A stretch of DNA of 64,000 nucleotides, taken from NCBI RefSeq assembly GCF_001659605.2, contig NC_035174.2:2854389-2918388 (forward strand). The letters run 5' to 3'. Position 1 is the stretch's first letter. Every line of letters starts with the position of its first letter. Shown here in pieces: positions 54,987 through 64,000 of this stretch. Under the pieces are notes generated by a model. It ran no database searches. It was not told the DNA's origin and saw only the letters and a list, made by a program, of their open reading frames with translations. The DNA is from Manihot esculenta (taxonomy: Eukaryota > Streptophyta > Magnoliopsida > Malpighiales > Euphorbiaceae). A program made the translations under genes and the position numbers.

Positions 54987-55613
54987 GGTACTTAGGTACC
55001 CCAGATGAGATAGAGGGAGTTTTGATCCGTCCAGCCGAGGTTATGTGATTATGTGTTGCATTCCATGAGAGCATGTTTTATCACCTGTATTTGCCTATTC
55101 TACTCACTGGGCTATTGTAGCTCATCCCTCTCCCCTAACTCCAGTTGTGCAGGTTCAGAGGTCAGAGACAGGTCAGCAGGGTACAGGAAGAGTTCAGAGT
55201 CTTGTAATAGCTAGTGTGGACATGTAAATGTAAAGAGATCGTGTATATGTACAGTGTATAGCATAGTGCTTGACTTATAAGACTTGTAATCCCTTTGTGG
55301 AGTCACATGATCAGTTTATATATGTTTCTTTATTGTTGTATGTTTATGAGCAAAACCAGGCTTAACATTATGAGTTTGATCCGCCTAGAGCCATGAGGAG
55401 CTCTAGTAGGGATTAGTAGAGCACAGAGAGAGTGCATGCACAGGTTAAGCCTTGGAATGAAGAACAGTTTTATGTTTTACAGCAAATGTATGATCATGTA
55501 TGGGATTTCACAGGTATACAGACAGGATAGCAGGCTTACTACGGGTCCCGGCGACCTTAAGTCGATCTGGATCCTAGTGCCGGTGGCAGTTCGGTTTCCG
55601 GGCTGTTACAGAT

Positions 55614-55625
55614 TGGTATCAGAGC
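55614..55625 (+). promoter_or_regulatory. Primer binding site, initiator tRNA-Met
   Basis: TGGTATCAGAGC lies three bases after the 5' LTR and is exactly complementary to the 3' end of plant initiator tRNA-Met, the usual primer for this retrotransposon group. Confidence 0.92.
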
Positions 55626-55831
55626 CCTAGGTTCACATGGTCGGACCTATAGAGAGAGAGTTGGGCTCATAGAGAGGTTTATCAGGTCAAGCATCATAGG
55701 CACACATGTCCACTAGGATAGGATGTCCGTCCTGTCGTTATATGCCGATGTGCAATGCCATGAGTTCTGCATGTGCATGTGTTTGATGTGTTGCTGATGT
55801 GTTATGTGATGTTGTTTTCCAGAGAGTGAAG

Positions 55832-58800
55832 ATGCGAGGAACTCGTCGATCCGCGAGATTGACCGGAGTCCCACCCGTAAGTGAGGGTACAGCTGCTCGT
55901 CCACCTGCCTTGCCAAGGGCAAGATCGCATAGGTCAAGCAGGGAAGGAACGTCACGAGACCCTAGAAGGTCTTCTGACGAGAGCAGGAGAGGAGTAAGCA
56001 GAGGGGGAAGGTCAGTAGAAGAAAGAGGTGTGATGGAAGAGGATCAGAGTAGAGAGATAAGCATGGGTGTCGGAAGGTCAGAAGAAGGTATGGGGGAGTC
56101 CCAGGGAGGCATGCAGGCCTCGGGGTTTGGCTATCCACCCTTTCCTCAGGGCCCAGAGTATCCGATGGGAGGCACGTCGGATTACTCCAGCTTTGCCCCC
56201 TATCCACCCTACATGCCCTATATGCCCTATCCTTCCTTTTATCCACCATATCACATGTATCCACCCCCACCTGTTCCTCCAAGTCCAGTACAGCCTGTAG
56301 TGAGGGAACCAGTTCCTCCACCACCACCTCCTGAACCAGTAGCCCCTGTTGTGGAAGCACAGCAACCCAGTTCTTCAGGGGGAAGTAAGGTGAAGATGAC
56401 CGAGTACTTAAAGTTGGATGCTCCGAAATTCAATACAGGAGATGATCCCTTTGAGTATCTCAGTGCAGTCAGAATGATAACAAGTGAGTTGGGAGCAGAT
56501 GATGGTAGAGCCATTGAGATGGCAGGGTTCACTTTAAAGTGTAAGAAAGCTAGAGAATGGTTCAAGAACTATGTGGACCCGAGACTTGAGAGTATGACAT
56601 GGGAAGAGTTCGCCAATGAATTTGCTGGATGGGCTTTTCCTGACAGTTCCAGGGAATTAAAGGTTGTGGAGTTTGAGCAGTTGCGACAGACGGAGGAGAT
56701 GAGTGTTGATGCATATACAGATAAGTTCCTGGAATTGTTGCCATATGTCGGTCAGGCATATGATACAGATCAGAAGAAGGCAAAGAGATATGCCACAAGG
56801 CTTCATCCCAGGTATTTCTCTTTGATTCTTCATGCGGAGAAGGAAAGTTTCCACTCTATTGTGGATGCTGCTAGAAAGATGGAGGCCAGTGCCATAAGTC
56901 AAGGTGTAGTCAAGGCACAGTCTTCTGGTGTTAAACCAGGTTCCTCCTCACAGAGTACAGCAAGTGCAAGTAAGAAGAGATGGGAGAAATTCAGAGGGAA
57001 GAGAGGCAAGTTCTGGAACAGGCTTAAGTCGGGTCTAGGAATGAGTAGTGGCTCCAGTTCTGGTGCAGATTTTCTAGTGTGCAAGAGGTGTGGCAAACAG
57101 CATAGAGGAGCTTGTCAGTTGGGATCCACAGCCTGCTATAGATGTGGGCAGGAGGGACATTATGCACGAGAATGTCCTCAGGCGACTTTAGTTGCACCAT
57201 CCCAGCAGATGAGTACGGGCAGTGTAGTACAGCCAGTAGCTTCAGCCATACCACCAAGCAGTGGCAGAGGAAGAGGAAGAGGGGCAGCCTCTTCATCAGG
57301 GATGGGTTCCCGAGGTGCAGGTCCGTCAGCCCCAGCACGGATTTTCACCCTGACTCAGCAGGAGGCAGACACGTCGAACACGGTGGTGTCAGGTAATCTC
57401 ATCATTGGGTGTTCTGAGGTGTATGCTTTAATGGACCCCGGTGCTTCTCACTCTTTCATTTCTTCTAGAGCTGCAGAGAGGTTGGGTCTGATGGTGTCTG
57501 AGTTAGAGTGTCCTCTATGGGTCAGTGGACCCAAATGTGATCCATCTTTGGCAGAGTCAGTCTATCGGTTCAGTCCAGTGTGCATAGAGGGTAGATACCT
57601 TCCAGCTGACCTGGTGGTTCTAGAGTTGACAGATTTTGATGTCATTCTAGGGATGGACTGGTTATCTACGTATGATGCTACCCTGAACTGTAGAGACAAA
57701 GTAGTCAGTGTCAGAGACCAGGATGGGTCAGAGTGTGTCTTCAGAGGAGACAGGAGAGGGACACCTAGGGGTTTGATATCAGCCCTCCAGGCTCGTAGGA
57801 TGTTAAGGAAGGGGTGTCAGGGGTTCCTAGCTTATGTGAGAGAGCTAGACAGTCAGGTTAGGGAACCATCCTCAGTACCAGTTGTCAGAGACTTCCTAGA
57901 TTTGTTTCCTGAAGAGCTTCCAGGATTGCCACCAGATAGGGAAATAGAGTTCGAGATTGAGTTGATGCCCAATGCTAGACCGATCTCTATTCCTCCCTAC
58001 AGGATGGCACCAGCAGAGTTGCGAGAGTTGAAAGAACAGTTACAGGATTTGGTAGCTAAGGGTTTCATCCGCCCGAGTACCTCACCCTGGGGTGCTCCAG
58101 TATTATTTGTCAGAAAGAAGGATGGACCTCTGAGACTTTGTGTCGACTATAGACAGTTGAACAAAGTCACTATAAAAAATAAGTATCCGTTACCCAGGAT
58201 CGATGATCTATTCGACCAGCTGGCAGGAGCAAGTTGTTTTTCTAAAATAGATCTGAGATCCGGATACCATCAGTTGAAGATCAGGGAAGGAGATGTATCC
58301 AAGACTGCTTTCAGAACCAGATATGGGCATTATGAGTTCCTTGTGATGCCGTTCGGGTTGACGAACGCCCCTGCAGCATTCATGGATCTCATGAACAGGG
58401 TTTTCCGGGAGTACTTGGATCGTTTTGTGATCGTCTTTATTGATGATATCTTGGTGTACTCCAGGAATGCAGAGGACCATGCCCAGCATCTGAGGATAGT
58501 GCTGCAAACCTTGAGAGAGCATGGCTTGTATGCCAAGTTCTCCAAGTGCGAGTTCTGGCTAAGGAGCATTTCCTTTTTGGGACATGTTGTATCAGAGGAA
58601 GGTATAGCAGTAGATCCCAAAAAGGTAGAGGCAGTAGCCAACTGGCCTACACCCACTACAGTGACAGAGATCAAGAGTTTTCTGGGTTTGGCAGGCTACT
58701 ATCGGAGGTTTGTTCAGGACTTCTCGAAGATAGCTGCTCCTATGACCAGACTGACCAAAAAGAATCAGAAGTTTGTGTGGTCAGAGGAATGTGAGGAGAG

Positions 58801-60778
58801 TTTTACAGAGTTGAAGAGACGGTTAACTTCAGCACCGGTGTTAGCTCTGCCGATCAGTGCTGAAGATTTCACAGTGTTCTGTGATGCATCCCGAGTGGGA
58901 TTAGGTTGTGTGTTGATGCAAAATGACAGAGTGATAGCTTATGCTTCTAGACAGCTGAAGAAGCACGAGCTAAATTACCCGACACACGATCTTGAGATGG
59001 CAGCTGTTATCTTTGCACTTAAGATGTGGAGGCATTACCTCTATGGGGTAAAATGTGAGATCTATACGGATCATAAGAGCCTGCAGCACATCTTAAGTCA
59101 GAAAGATTTAAACTTGAGGCAGAGACGGTGGGTAGAATTGCTCAGTGATTACGATTGTAAGATCCAGTATCATCCGGGCAAGGCTAATGTTGTAGCTGAT
59201 GCCTTAAGCCGAAAGTCACTTGGCAGTTTATCCCACATTGTAGTAGAGAGAAGACCGGTGGTGAAGGATTTCTACAAGCTGGTGGAAGAAGGGTTACAGT
59301 TGCAGTTATCTGGTACGGGTGCTTTGCTCGCACAGATGAGAGTGACACCAGTGTTTCTAGAGCAAGTGGCTCTAAAACAGCACGAAGACCCCGAATTAGT
59401 GAAGATTGCCAGGACTGTTCAGTCGGGCAACAGTGCAGAGTTCAGATTTGATAGTGAGGGGATTCTTCGACAGGGTAAGAGGTTATGTGTACCAAATGAT
59501 AGCAGTTTGAAAGCAGATATTATGAGGGAAGCTCATAATACGCGGTATAGCATTCACCCGGGAGCCACCAAGATGTATCAAGATCTGAGAAGGGTGTATT
59601 GGTGGCCAGCAATGAAGAGAGAAGTGGCACAGTTCGTGTCAGCCTGCGAGACATGTCAAAGGGTGAAGCTAGAGCACCAGAAGCCGGCTGGAATGCTTAA
59701 CCCACTACCGATTCCAGAATGGAAATGGGAGAACCTAGCTATGGATTTTGTAGTGGGGTTACCGGCGACGTCTAACAGACTAGACTCCATATGGGTGATT
59801 GTGGATAGACTCACGAAATCTGCTCACTTCATTCCCGTCAGGAGTAACTACTCTGTGGACAAGTTGGCGCAGGTATATGTAGACGAGATAGTAAGGTTGC
59901 ATGGAGTTCCAGTGTCGATCGTATCAGATCGAGGACCTCAGTTCACCTCCAGGTTTTGGCGGAGTCTGCAAAATGAAATGGGCACAAGGTTGGATTTCAG
60001 CACTGCTTTCCATCCACAGACAGACGGTCAGTCAGAGAGGACCATCCAGACCATTGAAGATATGCTGAGAATGTGTGTGTTAGACTTTGGCAGTTCTTGG
60101 AGGCAGCATCTACCTCTGGTGGAGTTTGCCTACAACAACAGCCATCATGCTAGCATAGGGATGGCCCCTTATGAAGCTCTATATGGGAGGAAGTGCCGAA
60201 CACCTGTTTGCTGGGAAGAGGTAGGAGAGAAAACTCTTGCAGGGCCAGAGTTAGTTGAGATAACCAGCAAATTAGTACCTATCATCAGAGAGAGGATCAG
60301 AACAGCTGTAAGCAGACAGAAAAGCTATGCAGACATCCATAGGAAGCAGATAGAGTTCCAGGAGGGGGATATGGTATTGCTCAAAGTGTCTCCGATGAAG
60401 GGAGTGGTTCGGTTTGGAAAGAAGGGTAAACTAGCCCCACGGTACATTGGTCCCTTTGAGATCTTGCAGAAGATCGGGCCTGTGTCGTATAAGCTAGATT
60501 TACCAGCTTCTATGGAACGAATTCACCCGGTATTCCATGTTTCTATGTTGAGAAGGTTTGTGTCAGATCCAGAGAAGGTTCTTAGTGAACCGGAGGTGGA
60601 AATCTTAAGTGATCTCACCTATGTAGAGCAGCCAGTGCGGATCCTTGACACCCAGATCAGAAAGCTGAGAAACAAGGAGATACCAATGGTGAAAGTGCTG
60701 TGGAACCACCACAACCTAGAAGAGTGCACTTGGGAAACTCGGGAGTCCATGCTCCAGCAATACCCATATTTGTTTTGA
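55832..60778 (+). CDS. gag-pol: Tekay gag-pol polyprotein with C-terminal chromodomain
   Basis: One uninterrupted frame, 1648 codons from the ATG at 55832 ([12 protein letters not shown]); an in-frame ATG at 55799 would add 11. Domains, numbered from 55799: Pro-rich N-terminus, gag domain about 200-330, zinc knuckle [15 protein letters not shown] near 446, aspartic protease [11 protein letters not shown] near 545, reverse transcriptase FIDDILVYS near 879, RNase [13 protein letters not shown] near 1025, integrase H2C2 finger ([11 protein letters not shown] ... CETCQRVK) about 1252-1290, DDE core (MDFVVGLP near 1315, SDRGPQFTS near 1377, QSERTIQ near 1410), and a chromodomain at the end ([15 protein letters not shown]). 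The chromodomain is thought to direct integration to modified histones. All key residues look intact, so this copy could be autonomous. Confidence 0.96.
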   Translation: MRGTRRSARLTGVPPVSEGTAARPPALPRARSHRSSREGTSRDPRRSSDESRRGVSRGGRSVEERGVMEEDQSREISMGVGRSEEGMGESQGGMQASGFGYPPFPQGPEYPMGGTSDYSSFAPYPPYMPYMPYPSFYPPYHMYPPPPVPPSPVQPVVREPVPPPPPPEPVAPVVEAQQPSSSGGSKVKMTEYLKLDAPKFNTGDDPFEYLSAVRMITSELGADDGRAIEMAGFTLKCKKAREWFKNYVDPRLESMTWEEFANEFAGWAFPDSSRELKVVEFEQLRQTEEMSVDAYTDKFLELLPYVGQAYDTDQKKAKRYATRLHPRYFSLILHAEKESFHSIVDAARKMEASAISQGVVKAQSSGVKPGSSSQSTASASKKRWEKFRGKRGKFWNRLKSGLGMSSGSSSGADFLVCKRCGKQHRGACQLGSTACYRCGQEGHYARECPQATLVAPSQQMSTGSVVQPVASAIPPSSGRGRGRGAASSSGMGSRGAGPSAPARIFTLTQQEADTSNTVVSGNLIIGCSEVYALMDPGASHSFISSRAAERLGLMVSELECPLWVSGPKCDPSLAESVYRFSPVCIEGRYLPADLVVLELTDFDVILGMDWLSTYDATLNCRDKVVSVRDQDGSECVFRGDRRGTPRGLISALQARRMLRKGCQGFLAYVRELDSQVREPSSVPVVRDFLDLFPEELPGLPPDREIEFEIELMPNARPISIPPYRMAPAELRELKEQLQDLVAKGFIRPSTSPWGAPVLFVRKKDGPLRLCVDYRQLNKVTIKNKYPLPRIDDLFDQLAGASCFSKIDLRSGYHQLKIREGDVSKTAFRTRYGHYEFLVMPFGLTNAPAAFMDLMNRVFREYLDRFVIVFIDDILVYSRNAEDHAQHLRIVLQTLREHGLYAKFSKCEFWLRSISFLGHVVSEEGIAVDPKKVEAVANWPTPTTVTEIKSFLGLAGYYRRFVQDFSKIAAPMTRLTKKNQKFVWSEECEESFTELKRRLTSAPVLALPISAEDFTVFCDASRVGLGCVLMQNDRVIAYASRQLKKHELNYPTHDLEMAAVIFALKMWRHYLYGVKCEIYTDHKSLQHILSQKDLNLRQRRWVELLSDYDCKIQYHPGKANVVADALSRKSLGSLSHIVVERRPVVKDFYKLVEEGLQLQLSGTGALLAQMRVTPVFLEQVALKQHEDPELVKIARTVQSGNSAEFRFDSEGILRQGKRLCVPNDSSLKADIMREAHNTRYSIHPGATKMYQDLRRVYWWPAMKREVAQFVSACETCQRVKLEHQKPAGMLNPLPIPEWKWENLAMDFVVGLPATSNRLDSIWVIVDRLTKSAHFIPVRSNYSVDKLAQVYVDEIVRLHGVPVSIVSDRGPQFTSRFWRSLQNEMGTRLDFSTAFHPQTDGQSERTIQTIEDMLRMCVLDFGSSWRQHLPLVEFAYNNSHHASIGMAPYEALYGRKCRTPVCWEEVGEKTLAGPELVEITSKLVPIIRERIRTAVSRQKSYADIHRKQIEFQEGDMVLLKVSPMKGVVRFGKKGKLAPRYIGPFEILQKIGPVSYKLDLPASMERIHPVFHVSMLRRFVSDPEKVLSEPEVEILSDLTYVEQPVRILDTQIRKLRNKEIPMVKVLWNHHNLEECTWETRESMLQQYPYLF

Positions 60779-60840
60779 GGTTAGTGTTTCCCCTTTTCTA
60801 TGTGTTTATGTTGTGTTAGGGACATTCGGGGACGAATGTT

Positions 60841-60856
60841 CTTAAGGGGGGGAGAA
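60841..60856 (+). promoter_or_regulatory. Polypurine tract of Tekay element
   Basis: CTTAAGGGGGGGAGAA directly precedes the 3' LTR. The stretch just upstream contains the palindromic CATTCGGGGACGAATG, also present before the 3' LTR of the deleted copy (about 6004-6019). Confidence 0.85.
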
Positions 60857-63053
60857 TGTAATACCCGGCTCGAGTCCGGCATCGGCATTCCTGTAGTCCG
60901 GTGGAATCTCGGGTGTCGGAACCCTCGAGAAGGGTAATGCATATGTTTTCCAAGGTATTTTCACTTGTTTTCATGTTTTGAAGTGTGAGAAGCATTGAGT
61001 TTTTAAAGAAAAGCAACAAGGGAGAAATGCAAAGGTTCGGCCGCCGAAGGTCACTTTCGGCCGCCGAACATTGCATGGTTGCGGCTTCACGTTCGGCTGC
61101 CGAAGGTGGTCTGGCCAGCCACCTATAAAAGGGCCAAGGGTCGGTGGAAGGAGGTTATTTCTCCTCCACTTGCAGCCAGAGGTGAGTTTCAGCCTCTCCT
61201 ACGTTGACTTTCATGTTTTCCATGATTTTCATCAAATCTTTCAAGAGTTTTAAGAGTTTTGGTGATTTATGAAGGTTTTGAGCAAAAGAACCACGTTTTG
61301 AAGCTTGGAGCTTTGGAAGAGCTTTTCTTCATATCTCCACGTTAGGATCCTTCAGCCTCAAGTTGTGTAAGAGGTAAGTGACGATCCTGAGCTTCTTTGA
61401 TGATTTTGAAAGGTTTTATGAAGTTTGTATGGGTAGTATGCATGTTTAGGTTTAGGTGAGGTTTTTGGTTGTTTGTGGTGTTCAAACATGTTTAAGTGTT
61501 ATGTGCTATGTTTGTTTGGGGTTTTAGGATAGTTTTAGACCCCTTTGTGCATATCTATGGGTATATGCTAGTTGGGCGTAGTTGATATGCATGTTTGTAG
61601 GTTTTTGGGCGAAGTTTGCATGAAACAGAGCAGGGTTCTGTCCTTCGGGCAAAACCAGGTTCGGCCGCCGAAGGAAGGTTGGGCCGCCGAACCCCTTGTG
61701 GAGGCAGTTCGGCTGCCAAAGGTTGCCCCCGAAAGCTAGGCTTTCGGTTTAGACAGAGACTTTCGGTCGCCGAAAGAAGAAGTTCGGCCGCCGAAAATGT
61801 GTGAGTTTCGTCTCTGGACGAGACCTTCGGCCGCCGAAGGTGCCGCCGAACATGCATGAGTTTCGTCTCTGGAGTGGGGTTTCGGCCGCCGAACCTGCCG
61901 CCGAAAGTGCCCTGTCCAGCTTTCTTTTGCATGTTTTATGTGATGGTTTGAGGATTGTTTAGAGGGGTTTTGGGGAGTTTCTTAGAGATGTTCTTGAGTG
62001 AGTTTAGTCCCTCATTTGAGTCCACCTGTGTAGGTACGGACCAGAGGAATCAGGGACATCAGCAGTGAGTCCAGAGTCAAAACCTGCAGAGTCAGTTCAG
62101 AGAGAACTACAGGTGAGTGGAATTAACTTAATGTTTTAATATGAGAACTGAATATTTTCTCATGCTTCATGCATCATGAATATGCTATAGGGTGAGTGCA
62201 TTAGTGTACACAAAGATGATGCATTGCATTTATCCTTGTACTTGGCATTGCTCCTTGTACATTGCTTATGTGAGACGGCACGGACTTCGTGAGGATTCAT
62301 TAGCCCTCAGAGGAAAGACCTGGAACAGCCCTACGGGGACCAGGCACATATATAAAGACCTGGAACAGCCCTACGGGGACCAGGCACATATATAAAGACC
62401 TGGAACAGCCCTACGGGGACCAGGCACATGGTACTTAGGTACCCCAGATGAGATAGAGGGAGTTTTGATCCGTCCGGCCGAGGTTATGTGATTATGTGTT
62501 GCATTCCATGAGAGCATGTTTTATCACCTGTATTTGCCTATTCTACTCACTGGGCTATTGTAGCTCATCCCTCTCCCCTAACTCCAGTTGTGCAGGTTCA
62601 GAGGTCAGAGACAGGTCAGCAGGGTACAGGAAGAGTTCAGAGTCTTGTAATAGCTAGTGTGGACATGTAAATGTAAAGAGATCGTGTATATGTACAGTGT
62701 ATAGCATAGTGCTTGACTTATAAGACTTGTAATCCCTTTGTGGAGTCACATGATCAGTTTATATATGTTTCTTTATTGTTGTATGTTTATGAGCAAAACC
62801 AGGCTTAACATTATGAGTTTGATCCGCCTAGAGCCATGAGGAGCTCTAGTAGGGATTAGTAGAGCACAGAGAGAGTGCATGCACAGGTTAAGCCTTGGAA
62901 TGAAGAACAGTTTTATGTTTTACAGCAAATGTATGATCATGTATGGGATTTCACAGGTATACAGACAGGATAGCAGGCTTACTACGGGTCCCGGCGACCT
63001 TAAGTCGATCTGGATCCTAGTGCCGGTGGCAGTTCGGTTTCCGGGCTGTTACA
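60857..63053 (+). repeat. 3' LTR of full-length Tekay element
   Basis: 2197 bp, nearly identical to the 5' LTR; it carries three copies of the 40-bp unit. It ends GGGCTGTTACA and is followed by older LTR sequence. Confidence 0.95.
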
Positions 63054-64000
63054 TGTGGGAGAGTGTATGCATGATTGGGAGAGGGCAAGTGAGATTATGG
63101 GTTGTTTTAATGGTTTTGGCTTATGTGGGTCATAAGCTATTTATGTGTGCTTTTTGATGTTGTTTTTGGAGTTTAATCTAGTTGTTAAGCTCCTTGATGC
63201 ATGGTTAAGGATTTATGCATGTTTTTGAGAAGTTGTATGCATATTTAGGATGTTTGAAGGCTTGTTTGTGTATGAGGCTGAGTTCTGGATGAACTCAGGT
63301 TCGGCAGCCGAAGGGACTTTCGGCCGCCGAACCTGCCTGTGGAGGCAGCTTTTGGCTGCCGAACCTTGCCCCCGAAAGTTGGACTTTCGGCTCTGGAGGG
63401 GAGATTCGGCCGCCGAAGGTGCCGCCGAAAGTGTCTGAGTTTCGGCTCTGGAGGGACTTTCGGCCGCCGAACCTGTCGCCGAAAGTGCCCTGTCCAGCCT
63501 TTTCTTGGGTATTTTTATGCATGCTTTGATGATGTTTTAGGGGGTTTTTGGGGAGTTGTTTATGAGTTGTTTAGAGTGTGTTTGGTCCCTCATTTGAGTC
63601 CACCTGTGTAGGATCGGACCCAAGGAACCGAGGTGTTCAGCAGTGAGTTAGCTGCTTCATAGTTAGCCCAGAGCTAGTCAGAGGTGAGTAGAACTGAACC
63701 TTATGTTTTTGTTAAATTTAAAACAATTGATTTAAGCATGTTCATGCATCACGAATACCATGTTATGTAATAGGTTGTTTGCATTAGAATTCACGAATAT
63801 GATGCATTGCATAATACGATGATGATGATGTGGATGAATATTGAATGATCCTCTAGCCCTCGGTACGATATGATATGATATGATATGACATGGTATGACA
63901 TGAGATGGAAAGACCAGGTGTGGCCTAATCGCCCTTGGCAATACATTATATGTAAGAAAAGACCAGGTGTGGCCTAATCGCCCCTGGCATAGTTGGACAT
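63054..64000 (+). repeat. Older Tekay LTR, continuation after the nested insertion
   Basis: From 63054 the sequence follows the same order of landmarks as the young LTR interior: a second cluster of TTCGGCCGCCGAA motifs (63298-63490), CCTGTCCAGCC, GTCCCTCATTTGAGTCCACC and a repeat with AAAGACCAGGTGTGGCC (63908 and 63958). It is clearly diverged from the young copy and continues past the window end. A short (ATATG)n-like tract lies at 63867-63903. Confidence 0.85.

Larger units (their letters stand above)
53454..55610 (+). repeat. 5' LTR of full-length Tekay element
   Basis: TGTAATACCCGGC to GGGCTGTTACA. It has a TATA box 268 bases in, an early and a late cluster of TTCGGCCGCCGAA-type palindromes, and two copies of a 40-bp tandem unit (54911-54986). 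Confidence 0.95.
53454..63053 (+). mobile_element. Full-length, probably young Tekay (chromovirus) retrotransposon
   Basis: 9600 bp, with LTRs at 53454-55610 (2157 bp) and 60857-63053 (2197 bp). A primer binding site for initiator tRNA-Met, one unbroken gag-pol-chromodomain frame and a polypurine tract are all in place. By eye the LTRs differ at about six bases plus one extra 40-bp repeat unit in the 3' copy, which points to a very recent insertion. It sits inside an older LTR of a related family. No matching 5-bp duplication was found directly at the ends (TATGC before, TGTGG after). Confidence 0.95.

Overview
This window looks like nuclear DNA of a flowering plant, probably a eudicot. The evidence is an AT-rich intergenic background, genes with many short GT-AG introns, plant-specific families (ATS3/PLAT, GT47 exostosin, plastid NEET, KEA antiporter) and large nested Ty3/gypsy LTR retrotransposons of the Tat and Tekay (chromovirus) types. 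A woody Euphorbiaceae-like genome would fit, but I cannot fix the species from sequence alone.

Layout. 1-6520: an old Tat pol relic (253-2520), cut on its left by a reverse-oriented Tekay LTR and followed by an internally deleted Tekay element (2634-6520) with a perfect CAATA target duplication. 8094-9181 (-): an ATS3-like gene in three exons. 9800-10600 and 25195-25475 (-): two halves of a dead GT47 gene, now separated by AT-rich DNA and a 13.7 kb Tat retrotransposon (11445-25135, target duplication ATATT, LTRs differing at only about 3 of 494 sites). 30800-32329 (-): the intact GT47 exostosin paralogue. 35944-37517 (-): NEET iron-sulfur protein, two exons. 39788-47375 (+): a KEA4/5/6-type cation/proton antiporter, 20 exons, 575 codons. 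49758-52690: a second Tat relic, interrupted by a solo LTR (50940-51961, target duplication ACTAC). 52692-64000: an old Tekay LTR split by a full-length, apparently very young Tekay element (53454-63053) with one uninterrupted gag-pol-chromodomain frame.

The most unusual unit is the Tat element. Downstream of sense-strand gag-pol it carries a convergent antisense gene (22451 down to 19509) that resolves into three exons with canonical splice sites and a continuous 927-codon frame. It has a gypsy-type-transposon-like N-terminal part and a long coiled coil at its C-terminus. Between the two converging genes lies an approximately 101-bp tandem array. Upstream of the antisense gene lies a second polypurine-tract-like site followed by an LTR-like stretch.

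The host genes (ATS3-like, GT47, NEET, KEA) have no evident functional link. The window is best read as ordinary single genes separated by retrotransposon nests. Exon models were built by hand from splice-site and frame consistency; element ages are rough and rest on by-eye LTR comparisons.
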